Assembly: GCF_009017495.1 (NCBI RefSeq) | Contig: NZ_CP044990.1 | Coordinates: 1,135,001-1,199,000, forward strand | DNA length: 64,000 nt | Source: Deinococcus sp. AJ005 | Lineage (GTDB): Bacteria; Deinococcota; Deinococci; Deinococcales; Deinococcaceae | Direction: 5' to 3' | Shown here: piece after piece, positions 27,116 to 38,425 of the stretch | How the letters are laid out: every line of letters begins with the position of its first letter | Numbering within the stretch: the first letter of the stretch is position 1 | Position numbers and translations under genes: made by a program | Notes under the pieces: generated by a model | Database searches by the model: none | Told to the model about the DNA's origin: nothing | What the model saw: only the letters and a program-made list of their open reading frames with translations

Positions 27116-28276
27116 TCAGGTATCTGACATTTGCCCCAAGATTGTTGATCCTGGCCTATGCAGACTAGACAACTGCGGGGTGGCCAGCACCTGTGCCGCA
27201 CCGGCCTTGACCGTCTCGTCCGGGTCATTGACCAGTGTACGGACCGAGTCCATCTCACCCCACTGGCCCAGTGCCCAGGCGGCAGCCTCGCGGACTTCGG
27301 GGGCAGGGTCGGTCATTCCTGCCAGTAGCAGCGGCCAGCCTTCTGGCGCGCGGGTGTTGCCCAGCACGGTCAGCGCGTTGCGGGCCATCCCTTTGCGGCG
27401 TGGGCGCAGAAAGGCCGTGCCAGCAAACCGGCGGTTGAATTCCCGCTCTCCAATACCGAAGAAAGCGCTCAGGTCTGGGTGCGCCAGCTCAGGTTGCGGC
27501 CTCAGCAACTCCGCCAGCGGCCCCGCTTTCTGTGACCACGGGCAGACCTCGCTGCACACGTCGCAGCCGAACAGCCACTCGCCCATATCTGCGCGGAACC
27601 CGTGCGGTACGGGGCCTCGGTGTTCGATGGTCAGATACGAGATACAGCGCCGCGCATCGATGGCCCGGTCATTGCCAATCGCGTTCGTGGGGCAGGCGGC
27701 CACGCAGCGGAAACACTTGCCGCAGCGGTCAGGATGCGCTGCCTGTGAACCCTCGAAGGGCAGATTGGTCAGCAGTACCGCCAGCGTTATGAATGCGCCC
27801 AGCCGTGTGCTGATGGTCATGCCCGACTTGCCGCGCCAGCCCAGAAATGCGCCGGAGGCGAACAGGCGTTCCATCACCGGACCGTGGTCCACGTAGCCGC
27901 GTGCCCGGATGCCCAGCGCCGCCGCCTCGGTTTCCAGGCGGGTCAGCAGTGGCTGCAATTGATCGTGGTAATCCGGGGTCCAGGCGTAGCGGGCCACGCG
28001 CCCCACGCGGATGCCATCCGTAGGCTTGGGGGGGTCCTCAAAAGCGTGCGAGATACCCAGCACCAGCACGCTGCCCACGCCCTCCAGCCGCGAGGACGGA
28101 TCGGCCCGCGCCGGAAGCTGCCGCTCCAGATAGGCCATGCCCGCGTGTCGCCCGTCGTCCAGCCAGCGGGCGTATTCGTCCACAGCACTGGACGGAACGG
28201 TGGCCGCCGCCCAGCCCACCCCGTCCGCGCCCAGGCTCTGGGCCAGATCGGCGAGGAGTTCAGTGGGTGCGCTCAT
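27116..28276 (-). CDS. queG: Epoxyqueuosine reductase
   Basis: QueG reduces epoxyqueuosine to queuosine in tRNA anticodons using cobalamin and two 4Fe-4S clusters. The 386-residue protein contains the two cluster motifs CGKCFRCVAACPTNAIG and FGCDVCSEVCPWSQK. A C-terminal HEAT-like tail includes EVREAAAWALGQWGEMDSV. The length is typical of the longer form. A terminator for the upstream M16 gene separates them, so queG probably has its own promoter near 28285 (CATACT, 6 nt before the ATG). Confidence 0.92.
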   Translation of the reverse strand: MSAPTELLADLAQSLGADGVGWAAATVPSSAVDEYARWLDDGRHAGMAYLERQLPARADPSSRLEGVGSVLVLGISHAFEDPPKPTDGIRVGRVARYAWTPDYHDQLQPLLTRLETEAAALGIRARGYVDHGPVMERLFASGAFLGWRGKSGMTISTRLGAFITLAVLLTNLPFEGSQAAHPDRCGKCFRCVAACPTNAIGNDRAIDARRCISYLTIEHRGPVPHGFRADMGEWLFGCDVCSEVCPWSQKAGPLAELLRPQPELAHPDLSAFFGIGEREFNRRFAGTAFLRPRRKGMARNALTVLGNTRAPEGWPLLLAGMTDPAPEVREAAAWALGQWGEMDSVRTLVNDPDETVKAGAAQVLATPQLSSLHRPGSTILGQMSDT

Positions 28277-28306
28277 GGCGCAAGTATGCCGCGCCCGGCA
28301 GCATCG

Positions 28307-28340
28307 AAAAGGAGTCTCCGTCAGATGCGGGACTCCTTTT
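28307..28340 (-). terminator. Terminator downstream of the M16 peptidase gene
   Basis: On the minus strand AAAAGGAGTC pairs with GACTCCTTTT, so the 3' arm itself supplies the T-run. It lies between the MITE-like repeat and queG. Confidence 0.75.
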
Positions 28341-28361
28341 CTCAGTCGGGAATGGTTTTAT

Positions 28362-28494
28362 ACGGATTCCGTCTGTTTCGTTAACAAACCGGGAAAACGC
28401 CGGTTCGTCAACTCCACGCCCGGAACCCGTACTTCTCTTTCTCGCATCCGCTCGGATTTCCATCGTTTTTGCAAACGATTCAATCGGAGTCCGT
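28362..28494. repeat. MITE-like intergenic repeat (~133 bp) with imperfect inverted ends
   Basis: The left end ACGGATTCCGTCTG (28362) and the inward-read right end ACGGACTCCGATTG (from 28494) agree at about 20 of 28 positions, including CGTT..CAAA. An internal hairpin CCGGGAAAACGCCGG lies near the left end. TTTA occurs just outside both ends, a possible target duplication. The right end touches the stop codon of the M16 peptidase gene. Small non-coding dispersed repeats are known in Deinococcus; I cannot name this family. Confidence 0.6.
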
Positions 28495-28495
28495 T

Positions 28496-31267
28496 TTACT
28501 TCCCGAATGTTCCCGCGCGCACCACCACCAGATTTTCAGGCGTCACGTACTTGTTCAGCGCGGCCTTCGCCATTTCCGGCGTCACGGCGCTGATTTTCGC
28601 TTCCAGCTCGGCGTTGAAGGCGTAGGTGCGGTTCAGGTACGCCTGCCTTACCAGACTGCCTACCAGCGTGGCATCACTGCTGCGGGCCACGCGGGATTCC
28701 TGCAAGATGGCGGATTTGGCGGAAGTCACCTCGGCGGGGGTAAAGCCGTCCCGCAGCGCTTTCGCCAGTTCCTCGCGCATGGCGGTCACGACTTTCTCGG
28801 TCACGTTGGGGTTGAAGATCGCGTAGGCGCTGTAACTGCCTTTCTGGTCCTCGCTGCTGGCGCTGACGCTGCCGCCCGCGCCGTAGCTGAGGCCGTCCTG
28901 CTGCCGCAGCCGGTTGAACAGGCGGGAATCGGTACCCGAACCGAAAATCCGCATGGCGACGATCAGCGCCGGGTAGTCGGCGGCATCGTCGCGCAGTGGA
29001 AAGTTGAGGCGGGCCACATACACCGCGTTGGCCTTGTCTGGCACGTTGATCACGGTATCGGCGGCTTTGGGCGTGACCAGCGGCAGCGAGACGCGCTCGT
29101 ACTTCACGCCGCTCCCAAACCCATCCAGAATGCCCGGCAGCGCCGCCGTGATGGTCTGCGGATCGAAGTCGCCCACCGCTGCCACCTGTACCTGTGCCGC
29201 GCCCCAGACCTTGCTGTAATAGTCCTTGACCTGATCCAGCGTCACGGCTCTGGTGTCTTCAATGGACTCGTCCAGCGTGGAGACATAGCCCAGATCGCCG
29301 CGTTTGGCCCCTGGCTGGGCGAAGGCGCGGGCCAGTGCCTGACTCGCCACCGCCTGCGGATCACCGCGCCCGGATTCTGCGCCGTCGATTGCCCCCTTCT
29401 TCAACTCGTCGAAGTCGGCCTGCGGGAAGACGGGTTCGCGCAGCACCTTCTTGACCAGTTCCAGCGCCTCGGCCAGATGCGTGCGGTCCGTGCTGACGCG
29501 CACGCTGGCCCCCGACGCGCCGCCCGACACGCTGAGCTGCGTTTTGATGGCTTCCAGGCGGTCATTCAGTTGCTGCCGGGTCAGGTCTTTGCTCCCACGC
29601 GTCAGCAGCGGCGCGATGAAGTCGGCGGCGTCCCCACCGTCCTTGACCGTCTGCGCGTTGCCGAAGTCCAGATTCATCACGAATTCGATGCGCTCGCCGC
29701 GCGTTTTCTTGGACAGCAGGGCCACCTTCGCCCCGGCCACCTCGCTCCGCACTGTGCGGGCTTCAATGGCGGCGGGTTCGGGGGGAATGTTCTCGCCCGC
29801 TGTCTGCGCCGCGCGGCCTATGTAGCCTTTCAGAAGTTCATCGGCGCTGGGGGCCGCTGTCACCGTCACGCGGTCTGGCTCCGGCGTCGGGACGAACATG
29901 CCCAGCGTGCGGTTGGTGGGCTTGAGATAGATGCCCGCCACACGGGTTACGTCCGCCGCCGTCACCTTTTCCAGCTCGTCACGCAGCTTGAACAGCAGCC
30001 GCCAGTCGCCCGCCGCGATGTACTCGGACAGGGTCACGCCCACCTGCTCGGGCTTGGACAGCAGTTGTTCGTAGCTGCCCACCACGCGCGTGCGGACGCG
30101 GGCCACGTCCTCGTCGGTAAAGGCCGTGTTGCCCGCCTCTTCCAGAGATTTGATCAGGGTGGCCTGGGCGGGGGCGGTGTCGTCATCCTTGCCCAGCACG
30201 GCGGCGTACATCAACAGCCCTGGATCGGAGGCGGTGTTGGTCAGGCTGCCAATCGCAGTGGCCTGCTTGGTCTGCACCAGCGCCTTATACAGCCGCCCGG
30301 CGGGTTCATCGGCCAGAATCTGGTCCAGCACCAGCAGCGCGGGCATATCGGGATGGCGGATGCTGGGCATGTGGTAGGCGGTCAGCAGAATGCGCTCGTC
30401 TCCCACGCGGCGCACGGTCACGGAGCGTTCGCCGTCCTGTGGATTTTCCACGGTGTACTCGGCGGGCAGCGTGCGCCAGGGCTTGCGGATCGGGCCAAAG
30501 TCCTTTGCGATCTGTGCCAGCGCCACCTCCGGGTCAAAGTTTCCGGCCAGCGTCAGTACAGCGTTGTCGGGCTGGTAATACTTTTTATAAAAGTCCTGAA
30601 GGCGCTTGATCGGCACGTTTTCCACGTCGCTGCGGTTGCCTATGGCCGTGTTGCCGTAGTTGTGCCAGTCGTAGGCCACCGAACGCACCTGCTTGTACAG
30701 CAACCCGAATGGGCTGTTCTCGCCGCTCTCGAACTCGTTGCGGACCACCGTCATCTCGGTGTTCAGATCGGTCTGGGCGATCTTCGAGTTGACCATGCGG
30801 TCCGCCTCCATGCCCAGCGCCCAAGTCAGGTTGTCGGCGCTGTTGGTCATGGTCTCAAAGTAGTTGGTGCGGTCCTCGCTGGTGGTTCCGTTAAAATCCG
30901 CGCCGCGCTTGCCCAGGCTTTCCAGAATATTGCCGCTGGTGGGCGTGCCCTTGAACAGCAGGTGTTCCAGCAGGTGCGCCATGCCCGTCTCGCCGTAGTT
31001 CTCGGAGCGGCTGCCCACCTTGTAGGTCACGTTCAGCGTGAACGTGGCTGCCGAGGTATCGGGGAACAGCAGCACATGCAGACCGTTGGGCAGGCGATAT
31101 TCGCGGATGCCCTCCACCTCGGTCACGAACTTTACTCCAGCGGGCAGGGTCATGGTGGCGGCAGTGGTCGGGGTCGTCTGCGCCCAACCCATTGAAGCAG
31201 GGGCGGAGGTCAGCAGCAATGAGGACAGCAACAGGGCGGCGGTGAAACGCATGGGGCGTGATGACAT
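28496..31267 (-). CDS. Secreted M16-family zinc peptidase
   Basis: A 923-residue pitrilysin-type peptidase with a signal peptide ([17 protein letters not shown]). The first M16 domain has the inverted zinc motif HLLEH (residues 98-102) in [15 protein letters not shown] second, inactive M16 half follows, together forming the two-lobed clam shell that degrades short peptides. The start is set at 31267, after GGAGG. The frame is open 13 codons further. It ends in GTFGK, and the stop codon adjoins the repeat at 28362-28494. Confidence 0.9.
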   Translation of the reverse strand: MSSRPMRFTAALLLSSLLLTSAPASMGWAQTTPTTAATMTLPAGVKFVTEVEGIREYRLPNGLHVLLFPDTSAATFTLNVTYKVGSRSENYGETGMAHLLEHLLFKGTPTSGNILESLGKRGADFNGTTSEDRTNYFETMTNSADNLTWALGMEADRMVNSKIAQTDLNTEMTVVRNEFESGENSPFGLLYKQVRSVAYDWHNYGNTAIGNRSDVENVPIKRLQDFYKKYYQPDNAVLTLAGNFDPEVALAQIAKDFGPIRKPWRTLPAEYTVENPQDGERSVTVRRVGDERILLTAYHMPSIRHPDMPALLVLDQILADEPAGRLYKALVQTKQATAIGSLTNTASDPGLLMYAAVLGKDDDTAPAQATLIKSLEEAGNTAFTDEDVARVRTRVVGSYEQLLSKPEQVGVTLSEYIAAGDWRLLFKLRDELEKVTAADVTRVAGIYLKPTNRTLGMFVPTPEPDRVTVTAAPSADELLKGYIGRAAQTAGENIPPEPAAIEARTVRSEVAGAKVALLSKKTRGERIEFVMNLDFGNAQTVKDGGDAADFIAPLLTRGSKDLTRQQLNDRLEAIKTQLSVSGGASGASVRVSTDRTHLAEALELVKKVLREPVFPQADFDELKKGAIDGAESGRGDPQAVASQALARAFAQPGAKRGDLGYVSTLDESIEDTRAVTLDQVKDYYSKVWGAAQVQVAAVGDFDPQTITAALPGILDGFGSGVKYERVSLPLVTPKAADTVINVPDKANAVYVARLNFPLRDDAADYPALIVAMRIFGSGTDSRLFNRLRQQDGLSYGAGGSVSASSEDQKGSYSAYAIFNPNVTEKVVTAMREELAKALRDGFTPAEVTSAKSAILQESRVARSSDATLVGSLVRQAYLNRTYAFNAELEAKISAVTPEMAKAALNKYVTPENLVVVRAGTFGK

Positions 31268-31394
31268 GGAGCCTCCGGGGGAAAGTGTTGGAGAAATGGA
31301 CGGCAACTAGCCTAGCGCCGGGGCGAAAGGGAGGGGGGCGAGTTTGCCACTTTTGGAAGTTGGGTTGAGATTTGGTGTTGAGGGGTGGCTGGCA

Positions 31395-31545
31395 TGGTTT
31401 ACCCCCTCCCCCCCTACGGGGGACCTCCTCTTAGAAGGGAGGCAAGAGTTGCGGAATTGCCATACCAGTCGCATTTCTCGGCTCCCTTTGAGGGAAGCAG
31501 ACTGGCTGGCACAGCTCCGAAGGAGAGGGATTATCTCTTCATCTC
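31395..31545. repeat. Palindrome-rich intergenic repeat upstream of the M16 gene
   Basis: C- and G-runs (31400-31430) are followed by a nested hairpin. CCAGTC (31465-31470) pairs with GACTGG (31500-31505), enclosing GCTCCCT and AGGGAAGC. The stretch 31268-31600 has no supported gene. Its GCTCCC/GGGAGC core resembles the element at 47236-47354. Confidence 0.5.
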
Positions 31546-31550
31546 CAACG

Positions 31551-31590
31551 AAAAAAGAGGAGCCTCGCACCCGGCGAAACTCCCCTCTCT
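31551..31590 (-). terminator. Terminator after the DAHP synthase gene
   Basis: On the minus strand AGAGGGGAG pairs with GCTCCTCT with one bulged base, followed by TTTTTTCG. Confidence 0.65.
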
Positions 31591-31600
31591 TCTGTAAAAC

Positions 31601-32692
<1,092 letters not shown>

Positions 32693-32737
32693 ACCCCGCA
32701 GTCTAGGAAAAGCGCGCCTAAAAAGACATTCAGGCGG

Positions 32738-33184
32738 CTAGTCAATTGAAAGGAGTTGTCCAACTTTGCCGTCCAGTGTCGCGTCGTCGTCAGGGGTATT
32801 GACCATGTGGGCCGCCACCCGTGCGAGGGCCGCGTGCAGTTCCTGTGCCTCGGCCCCGCCTATCTGGGGGGTGTCCTGCAAGGCGTTTTCCATGCAGCTC
32901 AGCCACGCCCGACCGCGTGTAGGCGTGATGGCGTGCGGCAGATGACGCGCCCGCAGTCGGGGCGGCCCGTAGTTCTGGTGGTACAGCGGCGGCCCACCCA
33001 GAAAACCCGTCAGAAAGGCCAGTTGCTTCTGGGCCGTCAGGGTCAGGTCGGCGGGAAAGATGGGGGAGAGGTCCGGGTCCTGGGCCACCAGCGCGTAGAA
33101 GCGCGTGACCAGGGCGGCCAGCGCCTCCGGCCCGATGCGTTCGTACAGGGAGCCGCCCGCTGAGAGTTGAATGGGCGCGGTCAT
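32738..33184 (-). CDS. glbO: Truncated haemoglobin, group II (GlbO-like)
   Basis: A 148-residue 2/2 globin. The proximal His is in LRARHLPHAIT (His 81), and the group II Trp at G8 is in RGRAWLSCM (Trp 94). YERIGPEALAALVTRFYALV is the typical N-terminal helix. Such globins bind O2 or NO and may serve in detoxification. The start at 33184 is supported by TAGCCT (33192-33197), 7 nt upstream. A longer open frame extending to 33889 covers the antisense of the ABC permease and is not real. Confidence 0.88.
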   Translation of the reverse strand: MTAPIQLSAGGSLYERIGPEALAALVTRFYALVAQDPDLSPIFPADLTLTAQKQLAFLTGFLGGPPLYHQNYGPPRLRARHLPHAITPTRGRAWLSCMENALQDTPQIGGAEAQELHAALARVAAHMVNTPDDDATLDGKVGQLLSID

Positions 33185-33207
33185 GATTGACAGGCTAGCA
33201 GGCCAGC

Positions 33208-33240
33208 AAAAAAGAGAGGCGGACCTCTGCCCACCTCTCT
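33208..33240 (-). terminator. Terminator of the ABC transporter operon
   Basis: On the minus strand AGAGAGG pairs with CCTCTCT, followed by TTTTTT (33208-33213 as A on the plus strand). Confidence 0.85.
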
Positions 33241-33261
33241 GGTGAAGTTGAAAAGAACGCG

Positions 33262-34035
33262 CTACACGTCGCGGCGGTCGAAGGCGTAGATCGCCATCAG
33301 GCCAAAGCCCAGGGTATAGATCAGCAGCAGGATCAGCGGCTGCCCGATGTCGCCCTGCTGCACGTAAACCCCGAAGTGCGAGGTCAGCAGGATGCGCTGG
33401 ATGGCTTCGGGCAGGACCACCAGCAGGCGCATGACGATCAGCGTGGCAAACGTGGCCAGGGCCGAGGCCGCCGTATTCAGGAACAGCACGCCGAACAGCA
33501 GCGACAGGGCGGCCACTGGCATCAGGACGATGGCGGCCAGGAACGCACCGCGCAACACCTGCCCGAACGCCTCGCCGCCGCTCAGTTCGCCCACGCCCAC
33601 GAACAGGCCTGGCCCCAGCCCGGTGCCGCCCGTGAAGGTGCCGAAGCCCAGCGGAATGCCCGCCAGGAGTGATCCGGCCACGGTGGTGATGACCAGCAGG
33701 AACGGGAAGACCAGCGCGGCGATCAGCTTGCTGGCAATGACCTTGGTGCGGTCTACCGGGCGCAGCAGCAGCGGCGCGAGGGTGCCCTGCGCCGTCTCCG
33801 AACCGATGGTCTCGGCCACCGTGACCGCGATAAACAGCGGCAGCAGGTACTGGATCGTCACGCCGATGCTCACGGCGGGCAGTTGCCACCCGCTGATCAT
33901 GTTGACCTGAATCAGCGCGCTCAGGCGCGGCGCGAAGGCCCAGATCAGCGGCAGCACGAAGGTCACGATCAAGGCCAGTTTGGCGCTGCGCGATCCCAGC
34001 AGTTTGCGAAATTCCAGCAGCAGCAGCGTGATCAC
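33262..34035 (-). CDS. ABC-2 type transporter permease
   Basis: A 257-residue membrane protein with about six helices. It begins [20 protein letters not shown] and has the cytosolic [29 protein letters not shown] segment typical of ABC-2 exporters. It pairs with the ATPase encoded just upstream. The annotated start is GTG at 34035. An ATG overlapping the ATPase stop (TGATGA, near 34088) opens a frame that passes through eight C (34066-34073) and ends at the GTG. One more C in that run would join it in frame to the permease. The substrate is unknown. Confidence 0.85.
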   Translation of the reverse strand: MITLLLLEFRKLLGSRSAKLALIVTFVLPLIWAFAPRLSALIQVNMISGWQLPAVSIGVTIQYLLPLFIAVTVAETIGSETAQGTLAPLLLRPVDRTKVIASKLIAALVFPFLLVITTVAGSLLAGIPLGFGTFTGGTGLGPGLFVGVGELSGGEAFGQVLRGAFLAAIVLMPVAALSLLFGVLFLNTAASALATFATLIVMRLLVVLPEAIQRILLTSHFGVYVQQGDIGQPLILLLIYTLGFGLMAIYAFDRRDV

Positions 34036-34090
34036 GCGCGCCGCCAGGTGAGCAGGACGGTGACAGGGGGGGGAACGCTATCGCTCTTCA

Positions 34091-35029
<939 letters not shown>

Positions 35030-35153
35030 CCCGACACCTTAACGCGGGATGAATCAACAAGTTCTTACAATTGCCTTCGCCCGTGTTGAAGGGGGGCGAG
35101 AAGTTCGATTCTGGGTCAGCTTCCGTCCAGGCTGGAATCGGCCTGCCTGATCT

Positions 35154-36002
35154 TCAGGGACGCTCCACGAACAGGGGCAGGTCCGACGCCACCACCGCGC
35201 CCACAGCCACGGCCCGGCGGTGCAATTCCTGCACGGCGCGCGTGCCTTCCTCGCCTACGTCCAGGCTGAACGGATTCACGTACAGGTCGATGTGCGCCTG
35301 CATCACCTCGTCGGCCATCTCCAGCGCGTGCTGACGGATATAGGCGCGCGAGGCTTCGGGGTGGGCGTAGGCGTATTCCAGGCTGGCCCGCACCGACCCG
35401 TTCAGCGCCCACTGCGTCTGCGGGGCCAGATCGCGGCGCACCAGGATCGCGCCCAGCGGCAGGGGCAGTCTGGTCTCGCCTTCCCACCACGCGCCCAGAT
35501 CCAGGTGCTTGCTCAGGCCGTGCTGCGGGTAGGTGAAGCGCGACTCGTGGATGATCAGGCCCGCGTCCACTTCACCGCGCTCCACGGCAGGCATCACGGC
35601 GTCGTACCGCATCCGCACGACGTTGACTTCGGGGTAGACCAGCCGCAGTAGCAGTTCTGCTGTCGTCAATGCTCCCGGCGAGGCCACCGTTTTGCCGTTC
35701 AGATCCCCGATGTCGCCGCGTGTCACGATCAGCGGTCCCACGCCGCGCCCCAGCGCCCCGCCCGCGCGCAGGGCCACATACTGATCCATCACGCCAAAAT
35801 ACGCGCGGTAACTGATCTTGGTCATGGGCAGGCGGCCTTCCACGGCCCAGTCGTTGAGGGTCTGCACGTCCTCCAGAACCTCCTGCACCGGCAGGGGCGC
35901 GGGTACCAGCCCGGCGTGCAGCGCGTGGAAGATGAAGGTGTCGTTGGGGCAGAAGGAATAGCCCAGTTGCAGGGTGTCGGGAGAGGTGGGCAGGAGGCTC
36001 AT
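35154..36002 (-). CDS. mqnD: 1,4-dihydroxy-6-naphthoate synthase (futalosine pathway)
   Basis: MqnD releases 1,4-dihydroxy-6-naphthoate from cyclic dehypoxanthine futalosine for menaquinone synthesis. The 282-residue periplasmic-binding-protein fold shows LQLGYSFCPNDTFIFHALHAG, MTKISYRAYF and AGLIIHESRFTYPQHGL, with the catalytic His in the last motif. The presence of this route fits Deinococcus-Thermus. TACCCT (36009-36014) is 6 nt before the ATG, a leaderless start. Confidence 0.92.
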   Translation of the reverse strand: MSLLPTSPDTLQLGYSFCPNDTFIFHALHAGLVPAPLPVQEVLEDVQTLNDWAVEGRLPMTKISYRAYFGVMDQYVALRAGGALGRGVGPLIVTRGDIGDLNGKTVASPGALTTAELLLRLVYPEVNVVRMRYDAVMPAVERGEVDAGLIIHESRFTYPQHGLSKHLDLGAWWEGETRLPLPLGAILVRRDLAPQTQWALNGSVRASLEYAYAHPEASRAYIRQHALEMADEVMQAHIDLYVNPFSLDVGEEGTRAVQELHRRAVAVGAVVASDLPLFVERP

Positions 36003-36071
36003 GGCCCCAGGGTACGCCCGGCCTCACGCGCAGATCAGCGGTTCATCACACTGCCGCTCCATGCTGGGACC

Positions 36072-36593
36072 ATGAAACGGCTTGCCCTGTTGACGGCCCT
36101 GAGCTGCGTGGCCTGCGCTGAAGCGGGCGGCGCGGACGGCGGCATTCCTGTCGGTCCCGCCGCCCAGACCTGCGCCCCCGGTTATGTGCGGCCCGATTTT
36201 GCCCGTCTGGAGGCGGAATTGAAGACGGCCCGTGCCCTCTGGAAGGCGGCGGGCATCCAGAACTACAGCTACGATTTCGCCCGGATTGCCGCGCCCGTGC
36301 GCTTTCCCGACGTGATGGTGACGGTGGAGGGCGGGCGCATCAAGGCCGTCGTGTCTCAGGACCCACTGGAACAGATGCTCCCGGAGGGGCTGAACGTCGG
36401 CCCGGTGGAGGCCCTGTTTCTGGAAATCACGCGTGCCATCACGTATCAGCGTTCCCAGCCCTGCGCCGATCTGCGTGTGACCTACAGCGCCGCAGACGGC
36501 CATCCCACCACCTCCTACAGCGGATCGCAGTTCAGCCCGCTGGCCGACGGCAACGCCGAGTGGCGCGTGACCAAGTTCAGCGCACGTCGCTGA
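36072..36593 (+). CDS. Secreted DUF6174-type protein
   Basis: A 173-residue exported protein. The N-terminus is KRLALLTALSCVACAEAGG, with a lipobox-like VAC, so it may be a lipoprotein. The DUF6174 core is visible in WKAAGIQNYSYDFARIAAP and VMVTVEGGRIKAVVSQDP. The function is unknown. Its 3' end overlaps the convergent ribF 3' end by 17 bp. Confidence 0.75.
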   Translation: MKRLALLTALSCVACAEAGGADGGIPVGPAAQTCAPGYVRPDFARLEAELKTARALWKAAGIQNYSYDFARIAAPVRFPDVMVTVEGGRIKAVVSQDPLEQMLPEGLNVGPVEALFLEITRAITYQRSQPCADLRVTYSAADGHPTTSYSGSQFSPLADGNAEWRVTKFSARR

Positions 36594-37476
36594 GCGCAGA
36601 CCGCGCCCCCTGGGCGTCGCGGGCCAGTTGCGCCTTCAATTCGTCCAGTCCGCCAAACTTCTGCTCGCCGCGCAGGTGTGTGAAGAACTTGACCTGCAAT
36701 TCCTTGCCGTAGAGGTTGCCCTCGAAATCGAACAGGTGGACCTCGAAGCGCCGGGTCTTGCCGTTCACGGTGGGCCGGAACCCGACATTCGCCATGCCGT
36801 GCCAGCGCTCGCCCTGGTCCCCCAGCGCCACCACCGCGAACACGCCCATCGGCAGCGCCTTGCCGTCCGGCACACCGATATTGGCGGTGGGCCAGCCAAT
36901 CGTGCGGCCCAGTTGATCGCCCTGAACCACCACGCCCTGCGCGTCGTAGTGGCGGCCCAGTAACCTTCCTGCGCCGTCCACGTCGCCGCTTGCCAGCAAC
37001 TCGCGGATGCGGGTGCTTTTGATGTCCTCGCCGCCCAGTTGGTGCATCGGCAGGGCCACCACCTCGGCGGCCACGCCGCGCAGGTCTTCCACGCCACCAG
37101 CGCGTCCGCGCCCGAAATGAAAGTCCTCGCCCACCACCACGGTGCGCGGGCGCAGCGTCCGCAGGTCGTCCAGAAACGCCTCCTTGGGCCGGGCGGCAAA
37201 TTCGGGGGTAAAGGACATGGCAATCGTCTCGTCCACACCGTAGCGGGTCAGCAGGTCCAGCTTTTCCGGCAGGGTGGACAGGAATTCTACGCCCTGGGTC
37301 AGCACCCGCGTGGGCGGATCGAAGGTGTAGACCACGCTGGGCACGCGGTGTTCGCGCGCCTTGGCCTTCAGTTGCGCGATCAGTGCCTGATGTCCCAGAT
37401 GCACGCCGTCGAAGGAGCCGACGGCCACCACCGTTTCGGTGTCGGGGCGCTGGGAAGGCGAAACGTAGGTCTTCAC
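36577..37476 (-). CDS. ribF: Bifunctional riboflavin kinase / FAD synthetase
   Basis: RibF makes FMN and then FAD from riboflavin. The 299-residue protein has the nucleotidyltransferase domain (VVAVGSFDGVHLGHQALI, VVVGEDFHFGRGRAG) and the kinase domain (LGRTIGWPTANIGVPDGKAL, GMANVGFRPTVNG, EVHLFDFEGNLYGKE). The start is GTG at 37476, overlapping the upstream NUDIX stop in a GTGA, so translation is coupled. No FMN riboswitch is visible upstream. Confidence 0.93.
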   Translation of the reverse strand: MKTYVSPSQRPDTETVVAVGSFDGVHLGHQALIAQLKAKAREHRVPSVVYTFDPPTRVLTQGVEFLSTLPEKLDLLTRYGVDETIAMSFTPEFAARPKEAFLDDLRTLRPRTVVVGEDFHFGRGRAGGVEDLRGVAAEVVALPMHQLGGEDIKSTRIRELLASGDVDGAGRLLGRHYDAQGVVVQGDQLGRTIGWPTANIGVPDGKALPMGVFAVVALGDQGERWHGMANVGFRPTVNGKTRRFEVHLFDFEGNLYGKELQVKFFTHLRGEQKFGGLDELKAQLARDAQGARSALSDVR

Positions 37477-37991
37477 TCGTCCGCCACCGGACCCTGACCA
37501 TTCAGGCTCTGCATCCCGTACAGCGCCGCCGCCAGGGTGGACGCGCTGCCGATGATGCGGCCCTCGCGCAGGCCGTCCAGCACTTTCTGGGGGGCCATCC
37601 AGACCACCTCAATGTCCTCGTCCTCGTCGTGGGGCAAGCGGCTCTCGCGCAGGTTGGTCGCCTGAAACACGTACAGTTGCTCGTCGCAGAAGCCGGGGCT
37701 GGAGTAAAAGCGGGTCAGCAGGCGCATCTCGCCGTCCAGCCCGGCCTCTTCCTGCAACTCGCGGCGGGCGGCGGCTTCGGGGGATTCCTCGCCGTCGATC
37801 AATCCCGCCGGGGCTTCGAGGGTATGGGCGTCCACGGCGCGGCGGAGTTGGCGCACCAGCAGCATCTCGCTCGCCTCGTTCAGGGCCAGCACGGCTACTG
37901 CGTCGGCGTGGCGGATCACCTCCCACTTGTTGTCCAGCAGTTCCAGTTTCAGGATGTGGCCGTCGTAGATCGTGCGGGCGTCGCCAGTCAT
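37473..37991 (-). CDS. NUDIX hydrolase, ADP-ribose pyrophosphatase type
   Basis: A 172-residue NUDIX protein. The box is GLIDGEESPEAAARREL followed by QEEAGL. LEAPAGLIDGEE and the SPGFCDEQLYVFQA segment match ADP-ribose pyrophosphatases. It could also act on other nucleoside diphosphate sugars. The start at 37991 rests on the TACAAT-GCCCCC-ATG leaderless layout (box at 37998-38003). It is coupled to ribF. Confidence 0.88.
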   Translation of the reverse strand: MTGDARTIYDGHILKLELLDNKWEVIRHADAVAVLALNEASEMLLVRQLRRAVDAHTLEAPAGLIDGEESPEAAARRELQEEAGLDGEMRLLTRFYSSPGFCDEQLYVFQATNLRESRLPHDEDEDIEVVWMAPQKVLDGLREGRIIGSASTLAAALYGMQSLNGQGPVADE

Positions 37992-37997
37992 GGGGGC

Positions 37998-38003
37998 ATT
38001 GTA
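37998..38003 (-). promoter_or_regulatory. -10 box of a leaderless promoter (NUDIX-ribF operon)
   Basis: TACAAT on the minus strand, then GCCCCC and ATG, identical to the sequence before the Nif3-like gene at 24750. Confidence 0.65.
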
Positions 38004-38051
38004 GGGATTTGGGGCTGGGTGGCCTGTGGGCGGGGAGGCCAAGCGTCCTAG

Positions 38052-38345
38052 AAGGCTGAGGCTTTAGCAAGTTGCCCCACCCCCCAGCCCCCTACCCCAG
38101 GGGGGCAGGGGGAGCTAACGTTGCACTGGGCATGGGTTCTCGGGCGTTGTGGGTAGGAAAGGGCGGCGGCGATCCGGGTCTGATGCCCGGCTCCGTCACG
38201 CTGAATGCGGCCCGTCCGCTTCGCGCCCGACGGCCTTCGGTTGCTGCTCAGTTGACGTTCTTGCGTGTTGAATGGAATAGAACGCCCTGGCTTTTAGCTC
38301 CTCCCCCCTTGCGGGGGAGGCTGGGAGGGGGGTAGCGGGCTTCGC
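38052..38345. repeat. GC-rich palindromic intergenic block
   Basis: The 434-bp gap 37992-38425 holds no supported gene. It contains CCCCCT-ACCCC-AGGGGG hairpins near 38085-38105 and a CTCCCCC-CTTG-CGGGGGAG hairpin at about 38301-38320. The middle part (38160-38290) has no clear structure. The ends resemble the C/G-run repeats at 31395 and 47236. Confidence 0.45.
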
Positions 38346-38412
38346 CTGCTCTTGCTCGTCCATCTGCAGCCAAGTCGTCTGTCCAGAACCCTCCACCCTG
38401 CCTGCCCCCAAA

Positions 38413-38418
38413 TACAAT
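38413..38418 (+). promoter_or_regulatory. -10 box of a leaderless promoter (tilS-tadA fusion)
   Basis: TACAAT followed by seven nt (GCCCCCC) and ATG, nearly the same as at 24750 and 37998. An ATG at 38417 overlaps the box and is in the same frame, but it is less likely to be the start. Confidence 0.65.
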
Positions 38419-38425
38419 GCCCCCC

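Noticed and set aside
28469..31195. Very long plus-strand open frame over the M16 peptidase gene
   Set aside because: It is the antisense of a clearly conserved coding sequence. GC-rich third positions create such frames. The same applies to 6040-8118, 19772-21121 and 61449-63587.
32738..33889. Globin with a long N-terminal extension
   Set aside because: The extension is Arg/Gly-rich and lies over the ABC permease in another frame. The -10 box at 33192-33197 supports the short form.
37992..38425. FMN riboswitch upstream of the NUDIX-ribF operon
   Set aside because: No RFN-element motifs are visible, and the -10 box is 6 nt from the start codon, leaving no leader.
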